DNA of 12,500 nt from Chrysomallon squamiferum. Lineage: Eukaryota > Mollusca > Gastropoda > Neomphalida > Peltospiridae. The translations under genes and the position numbers were made by a program. Below the pieces are notes generated by a model. That model was not told where the DNA came from. It ran no database searches and saw nothing but the letters and a program-made list of their open reading frames with translations. Position 1 is the stretch's first letter. Each line of letters begins with the position of its first letter. The DNA lies in contig CM022673.1 of NCBI GenBank assembly GCA_012295275.1, forward strand, positions 11,165,788-11,178,287, written 5' to 3'. Shown piece by piece: positions 1 to 7,142 of this stretch.

Positions 1-325
1 CGTAAAAACGCCTCGAAATTTCGCAGACGAGATGCGATGGCACGTGAAACGAAGGAGGGAAACAAAACAAGGAACACACAGGCTTCACTGCCTCGAAACG
101 GCTGCGACGTTAATGAATCTTTCGGTCTGTCTTGTTTCCCCTGGTGATAGAAGTCTCGGGTTGGCTGACCGGTGTCCTTCGGGCTACGATTTCAGCGGAG
201 TGGAAACCACGATGCAGCATCCGCATGCACGTATACATCATTTATCTCGCTATTCAGAATCATTCAGAGATCTTGCAGACAGAGAAGGACCACGCAGCCC
301 AGTGGTTATATCACCGAAACTTCAT
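1..325 (+). other. CpG-bearing unique block with open frame to left edge
   Basis: This block is close to half G+C and carries about twenty CpG dinucleotides, in contrast to the AT-rich DNA that follows. One plus-strand frame (codons from position 2, first ATG at 32) stays open until it runs into the (TA)n tract and stops at 386-388. The predicted peptide is basic near the ATG (WHVKRRRETK), then of mixed composition (CLVSPGDRSLGLADRCPSGY), with no domain, signal peptide or membrane segment that I recognise. GC-rich DNA keeps frames open by chance, and the frame ends inside a microsatellite. A 5' exon, an untranslated or promoter region, or simple unique DNA are all possible. A real coding exon is the least certain of these. 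Confidence 0.2.
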
Positions 326-331
326 TTTTTT

Positions 332-351
332 TATATATATATATATATATA
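332..351. repeat. (TA)n microsatellite
   Basis: Ten uninterrupted TA units follow a run of T. It separates the GC-richer left block from AT-rich DNA. Confidence 0.9.
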
Positions 352-543
352 CGTCTTTTGGGGATATTTCCAGTTCCGACCTTCATAAATGATAATAGTA
401 ATTGTAACTGCCTTTAACCTTGACAAAGACAAGACTCTATAAGACAAACTAGTATGAAAGAACCAGTAAATTACAGGATATGGTTGTTTAGCTGTTTTAT
501 TATCATTATGTCTACAGCAGCAGAAATTGTAATGGTAGTAGTA

Positions 544-598
544 AGAAGAAGAAAGAACAACAACAACAATAATAATAATAATAACAACAAAAAAAAAA
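544..598. repeat. Compound (GAA)/(AAC)/(AAT)/A repeat
   Basis: Short GAA, AAC, AAT and again AAC trinucleotide runs are joined end to end and finish in a 9-base A run. The poly-Asn reading of this stretch is a consequence of the repeat and not evidence for a gene. Confidence 0.85.
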
Positions 599-900
599 TT
601 ATAAAACTAAATTTAAAAAAAAAAAATTTGCATGGAGATTAACTGTGATTGACATTAAGCATGAACAACAAGCTACTAAATTTCAATACAGAATTAATTT
701 GTCAAAACAGCATTCGTAAATATTAACACATGTCAAACGAGGGATTACGGGATTTTATTAAAGGAATGATGCGTTTAAGAGGGCTTACAGAAACGTCCAA
801 ATTTCGAAACGATTACCAAGATTTTGTCAGTTTGTGACGCATTCGCTCTAATGTGAATTGGGAAATTTACTTTAAAATTAAAAAAAATATATTATACATT
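599..900. other. AT-rich unique DNA, no feature seen
   Basis: No frame of useful length, no tRNA-like motif and no tandem repeat is visible here. The short frame at 454-642 just upstream runs through the trinucleotide repeat and is not supported as a gene. Confidence 0.6.
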
Positions 901-919
901 AAAAAAAAAAAAAAAAAAA
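901..919. repeat. Poly(A), 19 bases
   Basis: An uninterrupted A run inside AT-rich DNA. I see no retroposed body upstream and no flanking target-site duplication, so I treat it as simple sequence. Confidence 0.9.
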
Positions 920-979
920 CGGAAGAAATTTTGAAATGAAAAATCTGAAAACTGACAGAAGAAGATTATACTAATAACT

Positions 980-1097
980 TTGATGATAATGATGATGTCG
1001 GCGATGGTGGCATTGGTCATGATGAAGATGATTATGATGATGTTCATAATGAGATGCTGACTGTGATGATAATGATGGTGGTGATGAATTGATGAAC
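980..1097. repeat. Degenerate (GAT)n / (TGA)n block
   Basis: Imperfect TGATGA/GATGAT triplets with GGTGG, CATTGG and ATAATG interruptions fill about 118 bases. This is a decayed trinucleotide satellite. A block of similar texture, in ACT/ACC, lies at 10644-10760. Confidence 0.8.
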
Positions 1098-1298
1098 AGA
1101 ACTTTAGTTACATAATAGGTTTTTACTCTCTCTTTTTTTTTCTTTTAATTATACTGTACTTTCTGCTGCTTTAATTTTCGTAATTTAAGATATTAACAGT
1201 TTAAGTACCATGGTAATAAAACATCAAATTAAAGTTTTACTATCAGCAGTTATTTGACTTCAGACCAAGATTAGTGTGTTAGTAAGTTAAAGAGAAAA
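1098..1298. other. AT-rich unique DNA
   Basis: A T-rich run near 1121-1145 and otherwise unremarkable AT-rich sequence. No open frame or repeat could be supported. Confidence 0.5.
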
Positions 1299-1351
1299 CA
1301 GCATAATGGTTTGTAGATTCCTAATTTTCTGGGGAATAGGGAGTCGATCCC
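1299..1351 (+). repeat. Possible decayed tRNA-like (SINE-type) head
   Basis: CAGCATAATGG (1299-1309) matches the RNA polymerase III A box TRGCNNARYGG at all but the first base. GAGTCGATCCC (1341-1351) is a looser match to the B box GGTTCGANTCC. The two starts lie 42 bases apart, which is the spacing of a tRNA gene. No cloverleaf folds cleanly and no body, tail or target-site duplication can be seen. An old tRNA-derived SINE fragment is likelier than a live gene, and chance is also possible. Confidence 0.25.
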
Positions 1352-1452
1352 AAAACCGTTTAGCCTATAATTTATGATAAATAATGCATCATCCTTGGTT
1401 ATCTTTAGCAAAAATATAACAGCTTGTTACATGGTGTGTAAATAAACAAGAA

Positions 1453-1535
1453 AGTAGGTAAGTAAGTAAATACGTTTTCAGATTAAGTATGGAAACAGCA
1501 ACAAGTAAGTAAGTAACTAAGTTAATACGTAAATA
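1453..1535. repeat. Imperfect (GTAA)n repeat in two blocks
   Basis: AGTAAGTAAGTAA-type runs occur at about 1453-1471 and 1503-1535, separated by about 30 bases of unique sequence. This looks like one tetranucleotide tract broken up by mutation. Confidence 0.7.
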
Positions 1536-1808
1536 ATTCCAATAAAGAAAGTCATTCCGCGTTCCCATCAGAAAGGTAATTTTTCGAACATTCGTTGGTA
1601 AAACATAAACCAACCCAGTGTTGTGTTTTGACAAGCTATTTATACGAGTAACAGTGCACTGACCTGGAAAGTACTACTGACTACTGTGCTCTTAATACTA
1701 TTTCATTGTGTGTGTGCTTTGTGCTGCGGCCAAGACGTCATGCACGTGAGTTGAGCATTATTTATAGTAATAGTGTTCGTTTACGCATCGTGACGGTATA
1801 TTTTAGAT
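1536..1808. other. Unique DNA without a supported gene
   Basis: Mixed-composition sequence. It holds AGACGTCA (1734-1741), one base away from a CRE octamer, and an E-box CACGTG (1743-1748) two bases after it. Both could be chance. No coding signal is convincing; the minus-strand frame reaching into this area (1389-1634) mostly reads the GTAA repeat. Confidence 0.4.
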
Positions 1809-1841
1809 ACACACACATGCATACATACATACATACGTACA

Positions 1842-1871
<30 letters not shown>
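1809..1871. repeat. (CA)n-(ATAC)n microsatellite
   Basis: A short AC run passes into about thirteen ATAC units, with one C-to-G change (ACGTAC). It is open in several frames, which explains the nearby Tyr/Cys/Met- and His/Thr-rich frames. Confidence 0.95.
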
Positions 1872-1872
<1 letters not shown>

Positions 1873-1906
1873 TCCATTTTGTTCTTCGAACTTTACTTGA
1901 TGTCGC

Positions 1907-2098
1907 GTATTCTCTCTCTCAGATTTTTTTTTTTCTGAATCTCTGTAGCTTGAGTCACTTTTGCTCTTCACTTCGTCCTGTTTCTTTCTTAGTCCGTCTC
2001 TCTCGCCATCGTTATTCCGTTATGTAAAATTCTCTCTCTCTCGTTCTTTCTCTTCTTTATCTCTCTATTTGGTCTCATAATCTCCATCTTCCTTTTTC

Positions 2099-2100
<2 letters not shown>
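1907..2100. repeat. Degenerate pyrimidine-rich (TC) region
   Basis: Short (TC)n runs are broken by TTTCTT and unique words. It leads directly into the pure (TC)n tract at 2102 and appears to be its decayed edge. Confidence 0.75.
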
Positions 2101-2189
<89 letters not shown>

Positions 2190-2201
2190 TTCCTTTTTCA
2201 T
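2081..2201. repeat. (TC)n tract bracketed by a 20-bp direct repeat
   Basis: A pure TC tract of 84 bases (2102-2185) is bracketed by two identical copies of TCTCCATCTTCCTTTTTCAT (2081-2100 and 2182-2201), offset by 101 bases. The second copy overlaps the tract end, and more TC follows it. This is best explained by duplication of one 20-mer-plus-(TC)n unit or by unequal exchange between TC tracts. Confidence 0.9.
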
Positions 2202-2257
2202 ATCTCTCTCTCTCTCTTATTCGTATATTGTGTCTCTTTGTCTGTCTGTCTCTTTCT

Positions 2258-2302
2258 CACACACCCACACACACACATACACACACACACAAACACACAC
2301 AC
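2258..2302. repeat. Imperfect (CA)n microsatellite
   Basis: CA units with single changes (CCC, ATA, AAA). It follows a short (TCTG)n run at about 2240-2250. Confidence 0.9.
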
Positions 2303-2397
2303 TATATTCTTCTTCCTGCTTTATATAATTAGGCACGTTATAATACATGAAAAAGAATTAAAAAATTTCTGTAATGCGTAACCTTCAGAATCTTTAA

Positions 2398-2535
2398 CCT
2401 CTTTACTATGACTTCCGAGTCCTCAAAGATTTCGCTCCCAGCCTTGAGCTGGTTCCCTACAAACCACCCACCAGTACCGCCCTGCTAGAGGGAATTAAAA
2501 ATGCTAGTGGGAAGGTCGGTTTTGTTTTGCGATGA
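2398..2535 (+). other. GC-richer islet with a 45-codon open frame
   Basis: This stretch stands out from its AT-rich surroundings. One plus frame is open from 2398 to the TGA at 2533-2535 and reads as mixed protein-like sequence (DFRVLKDFAPSLELVPYKPP, then GIKNASGKVGFVLR). An in-frame TAA at 2395-2397 blocks extension to the CAG at 2386-2388. The other possible acceptor, CGAG near 2418, is poor, and the possible donor AAG|GTCGGT (2513-2521) is also poor. Forty-five open codons are not rare by chance at this composition. It may be a remnant of a coding or transposon segment, but I do not recognise it. Confidence 0.15.
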
Positions 2536-2538
2536 AAG

Positions 2539-2568
2539 CGAGAGAGAGAGAAAAAAAGAGAAAGAAAT
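2539..2568. repeat. Short (GA)n purine run
   Basis: AGAGAGAGAG followed by an A-rich purine stretch, just after the open islet. Simple sequence. Confidence 0.8.
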
Positions 2569-2659
2569 CGTTTGATACTCTCACTTCAGAGAAGAACGTG
2601 AAGGTTTTAGAAGCTCAAGAAAACAGTTCTATCAACCTCGCTGGTTCAGTAGTTAGCTT

Positions 2660-2790
2660 ACTCGTTGGCCCAATGATTAAAGTAGAAATGTGATTGAGCA
2701 GCGCAAAGGTTAAATTGTAAATATGGCGGAGCAGTGGTTAAGATATTTAATAAGTTAGAAATATGTAGGATTTGGGTTCACTATTTAAGA
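2660..2790 (+). repeat. Tandem decayed tRNA-like heads (SINE-type)
   Basis: The first head has TGGCCCAATGA (2666-2676), which fits the pol III A box TRGCNNARYGG at every fixed base except the last. GGTTAAATTGT stands 42 bases downstream (2708-2718) where a B box belongs. The second head has TGGCGGAGCAGTGGTTAAG (2724-2742), an A box with three extra bases, and GGTTCACTATT (2775-2785), a half-preserved B box. The words GTGGTTAAG and GGGTTCA are typical of tRNA-derived SINEs. tRNA-derived SINE families are established in octopus, but I cannot assign a family. No tail or target-site duplication was found, so the element is old or broken. Confidence 0.4.
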
Positions 2791-2927
2791 CAACGAACTC
2801 GATGGAGCAACTACTATACTGTTCTTTATTATTAAACACAGTTGAAAAGAAAGGAAAAATCATTTTTAGTAATATAACATCATATATACCTCTACACTAA
2901 AAGAAAATAATAATAAAACATAAAAGA
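2791..2927. other. AT-rich unique DNA
   Basis: AT-rich sequence between the tRNA-like heads and the next (ATT)n tract. No tail that clearly belongs to a SINE could be recognised. Confidence 0.5.
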
Positions 2928-2964
2928 ATTATTATTATTATTATATATATTTTTTATTATTTAA

Positions 2965-3003
<39 letters not shown>

Positions 3004-3026
3004 TAATAAGCAAATAAATAAATAAA
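2928..3026. repeat. (ATT)n blocks with (ATAA)n edge
   Basis: ATT units at 2928-2943 and 2965-3003 are separated by TA- and T-rich sequence. A short (AAAT)n run at about 3011-3026 follows. Confidence 0.9.
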
Positions 3027-3193
3027 ACTGAGCGGGTAAAGGTCATTCATCGTAGTTAAGAGACCCCCATTGCTTACTTTCTGAACAAGAAACATTTCAC
3101 GTCATATTTTAATACATCTCTCACCAGTAGCGGATTTGAAACGTGAATGAACATTTTTTGTTTCTCATTTCAGTTTTGTTTTATTTTTTGCAG

Positions 3194-3321
3194 ATAAGGA
3201 AGCCGATACTACGTCATGTGGTTCGACAAGATTAACATTGGATAAAAACAATCCTTTTCACTCGATTATTTTGGAAAACTGGGATGATGCCGTTACAAAT
3301 GGTTTCTTTCAATTAGTTCGA
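3194..3321 (+). CDS. Candidate internal coding exon, function unknown
   Basis: A strong acceptor (TTTTATTTTTTGCAG, ending at 3193) precedes a segment that stays open in exactly one frame. Its codons start at 3196 after two bases carried over from an upstream exon. The segment reads KEADTTSCGSTRLTLDKNNP then FHSIILENWDDAVTNGFFQL and VR, a balanced, protein-like composition with Trp, Cys and acidic residues. A possible donor, CGA|GTAACC, lies at 3322 and would give a 128-bp exon. Without splicing, the frame runs on through a lysine-rich A tract to TAA at 3373-3375. A second acceptor-like site ends at 3173. No domain is recognised, no partner exon is visible in the window, and the upstream frame is closed at 3148-3150. 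An exon of a gene spanning the window, or a pseudogene fragment, are both possible. Confidence 0.25.
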
Positions 3322-3398
3322 GTAACCGCAAACAAATTTAAAAAAAAAAATTTAAATCAGGATATGAAGAAATAATTTCTTTTCAGATCTCTGTTATA

Positions 3399-3457
<59 letters not shown>

Positions 3458-3472
3458 CATCATCATCATCAT
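3399..3472. repeat. (ATT)n-(CAT)n microsatellite
   Basis: About twenty pure ATT units pass abruptly into five CAT units at about 3458. The switch suggests a point change spread by slippage. Confidence 0.95.
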
Positions 3473-3589
3473 AATCATTATCAAGACGTTTTCAAGAAAT
3501 ATTCACATCTATAATATAATCATTGCAACTGAATTCTCTGGGACATCGTATCACATAGCTTTACAAAGATTTCGACTGCAGATCTGAAT

Positions 3590-4128
3590 TTCTTGGGATA
3601 TCTATAAATCAACAGGTGTATTCTGTTGTTAACTATAAACCCACTAAATTCGTATGCCTATAAAAGACAACCTTTTTTCGTTATAGAACACTAAAACTAA
3701 TGTGTTTTGGACACTATTGAAACAGTTATTAAATACTGAGAATTATCTTGCCATTTTCAAAACTTGGATTTTCTTGATATATTTCCGAATAATATTACTT
3801 GGTGTAAATTACATCCTTAAAAGCAGGAACTGTTAATTCATATTAAGAACTGGAAATATATTTTTCTATATAAAACGCCAATTTACTTGATATAGGCGTA
3901 TCTTTCGATATAGTCGAAAAACTTGATTGTATAAATTATACCCAAAAGCCAATCAGTGTTTGTTAACTTTTTCTAAGAATCTCTGTTTCTTGACATACCC
4001 TCCATCACCGATAAATATTGAAATTAAAAACATTTCTATTTTCTTGATATACCCAAAACAAAACTGTTTCGATGAAAGCCCCTCAAAGCAACAAAAAGTG
4101 TTGTTATTAAGAACTGAAACATTTCTGT
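3590..4128. repeat. Scattered TTCTTGATATACCC-type motif region
   Basis: Related words recur: TTCTTGGGATATC (3590), TTCTTGATATATTTCC (3771), TTACTTGATATAGG (3883), ACTTGATTGTATA (3921), TTTCTTGACATACCC (3986) and TTTTCTTGATATACCC (4039). A second word, TTAAGAACTG followed by GAAA or AAAC, occurs at 3843 and 4108. Spacing varies from about 37 to 180 bases, so this is not a clean tandem array. It could be a decayed array or several related repeat copies. The short frames in this region (3927-4154 plus, 3953-4222 minus) show no coding signature beyond being open. Confidence 0.35.
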
Positions 4129-4340
4129 TTGACGACGTAACTGGTAGCGAATAACAGCGAGGGCTGGTGTGTGTGAGAACCAGTCTAAACGGCGAAGCGT
4201 TACGATCAGATGTCGGAATCAATCGATGAAATTCCTTTCTCGCCTCTTCTCCACTGATTCCTTCTGAAAATTTTCCTTACGAACAAAACGTGGGATTCCT
4301 TGCAAACGGGTTCATTTCTTGTGCCATTAGCGACAGGAGA
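4129..4340. other. CpG-bearing unique block
   Basis: About fifteen CpG in 200 bases, unlike the depleted sequence around it, and no simple repeats. A small hairpin is possible (CTGGT at 4164, ACCAG at 4179). No frame looks coding. It could be a regulatory or otherwise conserved segment. Confidence 0.35.
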
Positions 4341-4350
4341 GTTTAAAATT

Positions 4351-4775
4351 TAAAAAGTGAGAGAGAGAGAGGGAGAGAGAAAAGAATAATAATCGAAGGA
4401 AGTGAGAAAGAAAGAAAAGAAGAAGAAGTTTGAAGAAAAGAGTGGAGGAAAAATAAATAAAGAAAAAAGATTGAAGAGAGAAGGAAAAATAAAGAAAAGA
4501 AGAAAGATACTGAAGAAATAGATATGGGAAAAGAGTGAAAGAAAGAAGGAAATAGCAGACGACAGAAGATAACGAATAAGAGAAAAGATAAAAGGAAAAG
4601 GCTGAAGGAAGAAAGAAAGAAAAAGAGAAATTAAAAAAGAAAAGAAAACTAACGAAGGGGGTAAGAAAACGAGAATTAATTTCATAAGGAACAAAATAAG
4701 ACACGAATTTGGAAAAAAAAAAACAAAAGGAATGAAAGAAGAGGAGACTAAAGAAAAATGAACGACAAGAAAAGT
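4351..4775. repeat. Long purine-rich (GA/AAGA) region
   Basis: For more than 400 bases the plus strand is overwhelmingly A and G. It starts with a (GA)n run at 4359-4380 and continues as irregular AAGAAAG, GGAAAA and AGAAGA words. Long minus-strand frames here (within 4327-4956) translate to Phe/Leu/Ser-rich strings that simply reflect the pyrimidine strand, so they are not genes. Such DNA can form triplex structures in principle. Confidence 0.85.
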
Positions 4776-4793
4776 AAACTTTAACAAACCAGG

Positions 4794-4830
<37 letters not shown>
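4794..4830. repeat. Poly(A), 37 bases
   Basis: The longest homopolymer in the window closes the purine-rich region. A (GA) and then (ATAA)/(AAT) edge follows to about 4868. I see no polyadenylation signal or retroposed body immediately before it. Confidence 0.95.
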
Positions 4831-4833
<3 letters not shown>

Positions 4834-4975
4834 AGAAATAAAAAAATAAAATAAATAATAATAATAAAAATGTGCTAATTTAAATAGTGTGCATCTAGAA
4901 ACAACAGCAACAACAACGATTCTTACTCGACTCGGAATTCTGAGCGTGGGAAACACAATGGCCAGATAAACACGT

Positions 4976-5318
4976 TACAAATACTTGCTGTAGAATAGTT
5001 ACATCAAACACTGGCTACACAGAGACACGTTGTAGAGTAACTGTATTACTCAGTGACAAACACTGACCACAGAGAAGTTATATCTGACTCTGGTTCCAGG
5101 GAACTTACACAAAACATTGGTTACAGAAAAATTACGTAAAACATTGGTTACAGAGAAATTACCTGAAACATTGGTCACAGAAAAATTACATTAACATTGG
5201 TCACACAGAAATTACACGAAATATTGGTTAGACGGAAGTTACATTAAACGTTGGTTACAGAGAAGTTACGAGAAACACTGGTTACAGAGATATAACATTA
5301 CACTGGCTGATTATGACT
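4976..5318 (+). repeat. 27-bp tandem minisatellite, 8 regular copies plus decayed edges
   Basis: Copies begin with TTAC and continue as RTRAAACATTGGTTACAGAGAAA (with variants). Starts are at 5106, 5133, 5160, 5187, 5213, 5240, 5267 and 5294. Spacing is 27, 27, 27, 26, 27, 27 and 27. Looser copies start at 4976, 5000, 5047 and 5079, and another weak one lies near 5318. The word ACATTGG or ACACTGG is kept in almost every copy. One frame reads a 9-residue unit of the form LxxTLVTEK for several copies (about 5058-5189), but the 26-base copy brings a stop at 5193-5195. Coding use is therefore unlikely. There are no spacers, so it is not a CRISPR array. Confidence 0.9.
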
Positions 5319-5461
5319 TTGGACTGGTAACATGGAGAGTTGCCTAACCTTGGGACGGAGTTGGATACCAATAATTATGACACTAGCATCAAGTTTTGTT
5401 GAAGGGGTAAGTTTTGTGACAATTTTGTTTAAAATATTATAATTGTCTTCATGTCTGCATT

Positions 5462-5463
<2 letters not shown>
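5319..5463. other. Unique DNA between minisatellite and (TA)n
   Basis: Contains GGACTGG and CCTAACCTTGG words that may be the last decayed minisatellite traces. Nothing else is seen. Confidence 0.5.

Positions 5464-5494
<31 letters not shown>
5464..5494. repeat. (TA)n microsatellite
   Basis: Fifteen uninterrupted TA units. The alternating sequence can fold on itself and is the start of a 400-base microsatellite cluster. Confidence 0.95.
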
Positions 5495-5497
<3 letters not shown>

Positions 5498-5701
5498 ATT
5501 ATGTATATATGTTGTCTGTGTATGTATGTATGTGTTTATGTAAGTGTGTATGTGTAAAAGTTTATGTTTTTTGTGTATGGATGCGTGAATATGTGCTTAT
5601 ATGCTTATATGCAGGTACGCATAATACATATGCATATATGATTGTATGTGTGCGTGAGTGTGTGTACAAATCTGTATGTATTATATCTCTGTGTTATCTG
5701 C

Positions 5702-5702
<1 letters not shown>
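5495..5702. repeat. Degenerate (TATG)/(TGTG) region
   Basis: Imperfect TGTATG, TGTGTG and TATATG words throughout. The Cys/Val/Tyr-rich frame over it is a by-product of the repeat. Confidence 0.75.

Positions 5703-5758
<56 letters not shown>
5703..5758. repeat. (CT)n microsatellite
   Basis: Pure CT units, about 56 bases, after a CCCC start. Confidence 0.95.
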
Positions 5759-5759
<1 letters not shown>

Positions 5760-5764
<5 letters not shown>

Positions 5765-5837
5765 ATCTATCTAGCTGTCTATCTGACTAATCCAATCAAT
5801 CTATTCAATCAATCAATCTCTATCTGACTAATCCAAT

Positions 5838-5871
<34 letters not shown>

Positions 5872-5875
5872 GTCT
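5760..5875. repeat. (ATCT)n / (CAAT)n with 41-bp duplication
   Basis: TCTATCTGACTAATCCAAT occurs at 5778-5796 and again at 5819-5837, 41 bases apart, with CAAT units between them. A pure (ATCT)n run follows to about 5870. Confidence 0.85.
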
Positions 5876-5880
5876 CTGTA

Positions 5881-6690
5881 CATATTTGTTTCTCTGTTTG
5901 TCTGTTTAGCCGTCTATGATATTTATTTGATTACTTATTTGTTTATTTTTCTCTAATATTAATCATTATTATTACAATTATAACTATCCTGCAATGAAAA
6001 ATGTTATTGTAATTATGCCAATTTAAACAAGGACTAAAGTTTAGAAACTTTAGCTTTTATATAGTACAAATAAAACAAAATTTAATTTGAATTAAATATA
6101 AAGCACTTCTCCCAAAGTTTCACCCTCATTGTCGACATTTACATTGTTTTCAACTCTTTCTGGAAAGATGTACTAAATGGATACGTCTTCATATAACACT
6201 GGTCTGAAAGGGCAAATATTCAATAGATCTGGTATAGAGGACTGATCTCACATACTAAATATTTAAAAAAGAAAAATATAAAAAAAATCAGTATATGTTA
6301 TAACAAAGTAAGTTAGATTTATAAAAAAAGAAAGAAATTAAATAAATAAAATGAACGATTCAAAATTAACTGCAGTAACAGCTACAACAATAATAAGTGA
6401 ACAACAAATACTTCAACATCAAGGAGAACAAGAGGTAAACGATAATGATTAGAAAGAAGAAGAAAAAATTAACAAAACAAACATAACAAACAAACATAAT
6501 TTCCCGATTCTGCAAAATAAATAAAAAAATATAAATTAATAATAATGGTTAATAATAAAATACACAAACATTCTTTAAATGAAAAACAATTTTAAATTCG
6601 CAATTTCACATTTGATTCAAATTAATTTCCGTAGCAACACTAGACCTACTGGAATCTAAATAAATAAAATTCCAAAATATATAATTAATT
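5881..6690. other. AT-rich desert, no feature seen
   Basis: About 800 bases of A/T-rich sequence with scattered AAT and AAAC words. I found no frame of useful length, no tRNA-like motif, no strong splice-site pair and no sizeable tandem repeat. Confidence 0.6.
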
Positions 6691-6694
6691 AGTA

Positions 6695-6697
6695 ATA

Positions 6698-6736
<39 letters not shown>
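6695..6736. repeat. (AAT)n microsatellite
   Basis: About thirteen AAT units, pure after a short TAAAT start. Confidence 0.95.
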
Positions 6737-6907
6737 GTCATTTCATTTAGGATAACTGTTTAGGACTTCTCAAAGTATACTGCAAGGATAATGTTTATTC
6801 TTATGTTTTGTAGAATCTGTATCTTGTTATAATTAATAAAAAGTAAACTGTGCAATAAACTTTTCAAAATCATATTGTAGGGCTGACGTCATATACATGC
6901 CTAGAAT

Positions 6908-6914
6908 TATTTAC

Positions 6915-6965
<51 letters not shown>

Positions 6966-6970
6966 TTTTA
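6908..6970. repeat. (TTTA)n microsatellite
   Basis: About fifteen TTTA units with one early T-to-C change. The same family appears at 9522-9570 and 10938-11000. Confidence 0.95.
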
Positions 6971-7061
6971 AGAATTGGAGAAGGATTTAAGAAGTGGAGT
7001 CTTAAATAATCTATAGAATTATAATCTGAAGAGGCCAAATGTATTGGTTCCAACGGTTTTA

Positions 7062-7089
7062 TTTTTTTTTTTTTTTTTTTTTTTTTTTT
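7062..7089. repeat. Poly(T), 28 bases
   Basis: A pure T run. Read on the minus strand it is an A tail that follows the unique block 7090-7400 (see the next entry). Confidence 0.95.
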
Positions 7090-7142
7090 CCTTTTTCTGT
7101 ATTAACTGTTACCAAATACGGCTTCCTAAAACTTCACTCAAT

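Noticed and set aside
295-305. A-box-like CAGCCCAGTGG followed by TTA
   Set aside because: Where a B box should stand there is only T-rich and (TA)n sequence, so a tRNA-like head is not supported.
454-642. Plus frame with an ATG and a poly-Asn/Lys end
   Set aside because: Half of it reads the AAC/AAT/A repeat, and the first part is only about 30 residues without any recognised feature.
1659-1671. CTGACCTGGAAAG also present at 10319-10331
   Set aside because: A single 13-base match between two places in 12.5 kb is expected by chance, and the flanks do not align.
1734-1748. CRE-like AGACGTCA next to E-box CACGTG as a promoter
   Set aside because: One motif is imperfect, both are short, and no transcript start or CpG enrichment goes with them.
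4794-4830. Poly(A) runs (here and at 901, 7062, 8348, 10068, 10250) as retroposon tails
   Set aside because: Apart from the weak case at 7062 no body, polyadenylation signal or target-site duplication accompanies them. Simple homopolymers explain them.
4327-4956. Long minus-strand frame of about 209 codons
   Set aside because: It is almost all Phe, Leu and Ser because it reads the pyrimidine strand of a purine-rich tract and crosses the A37 run. No domain or natural composition.
4976-5318. CRISPR-like array
   Set aside because: The 27-base units are contiguous, with no unique spacers, and the surroundings are eukaryotic in character.
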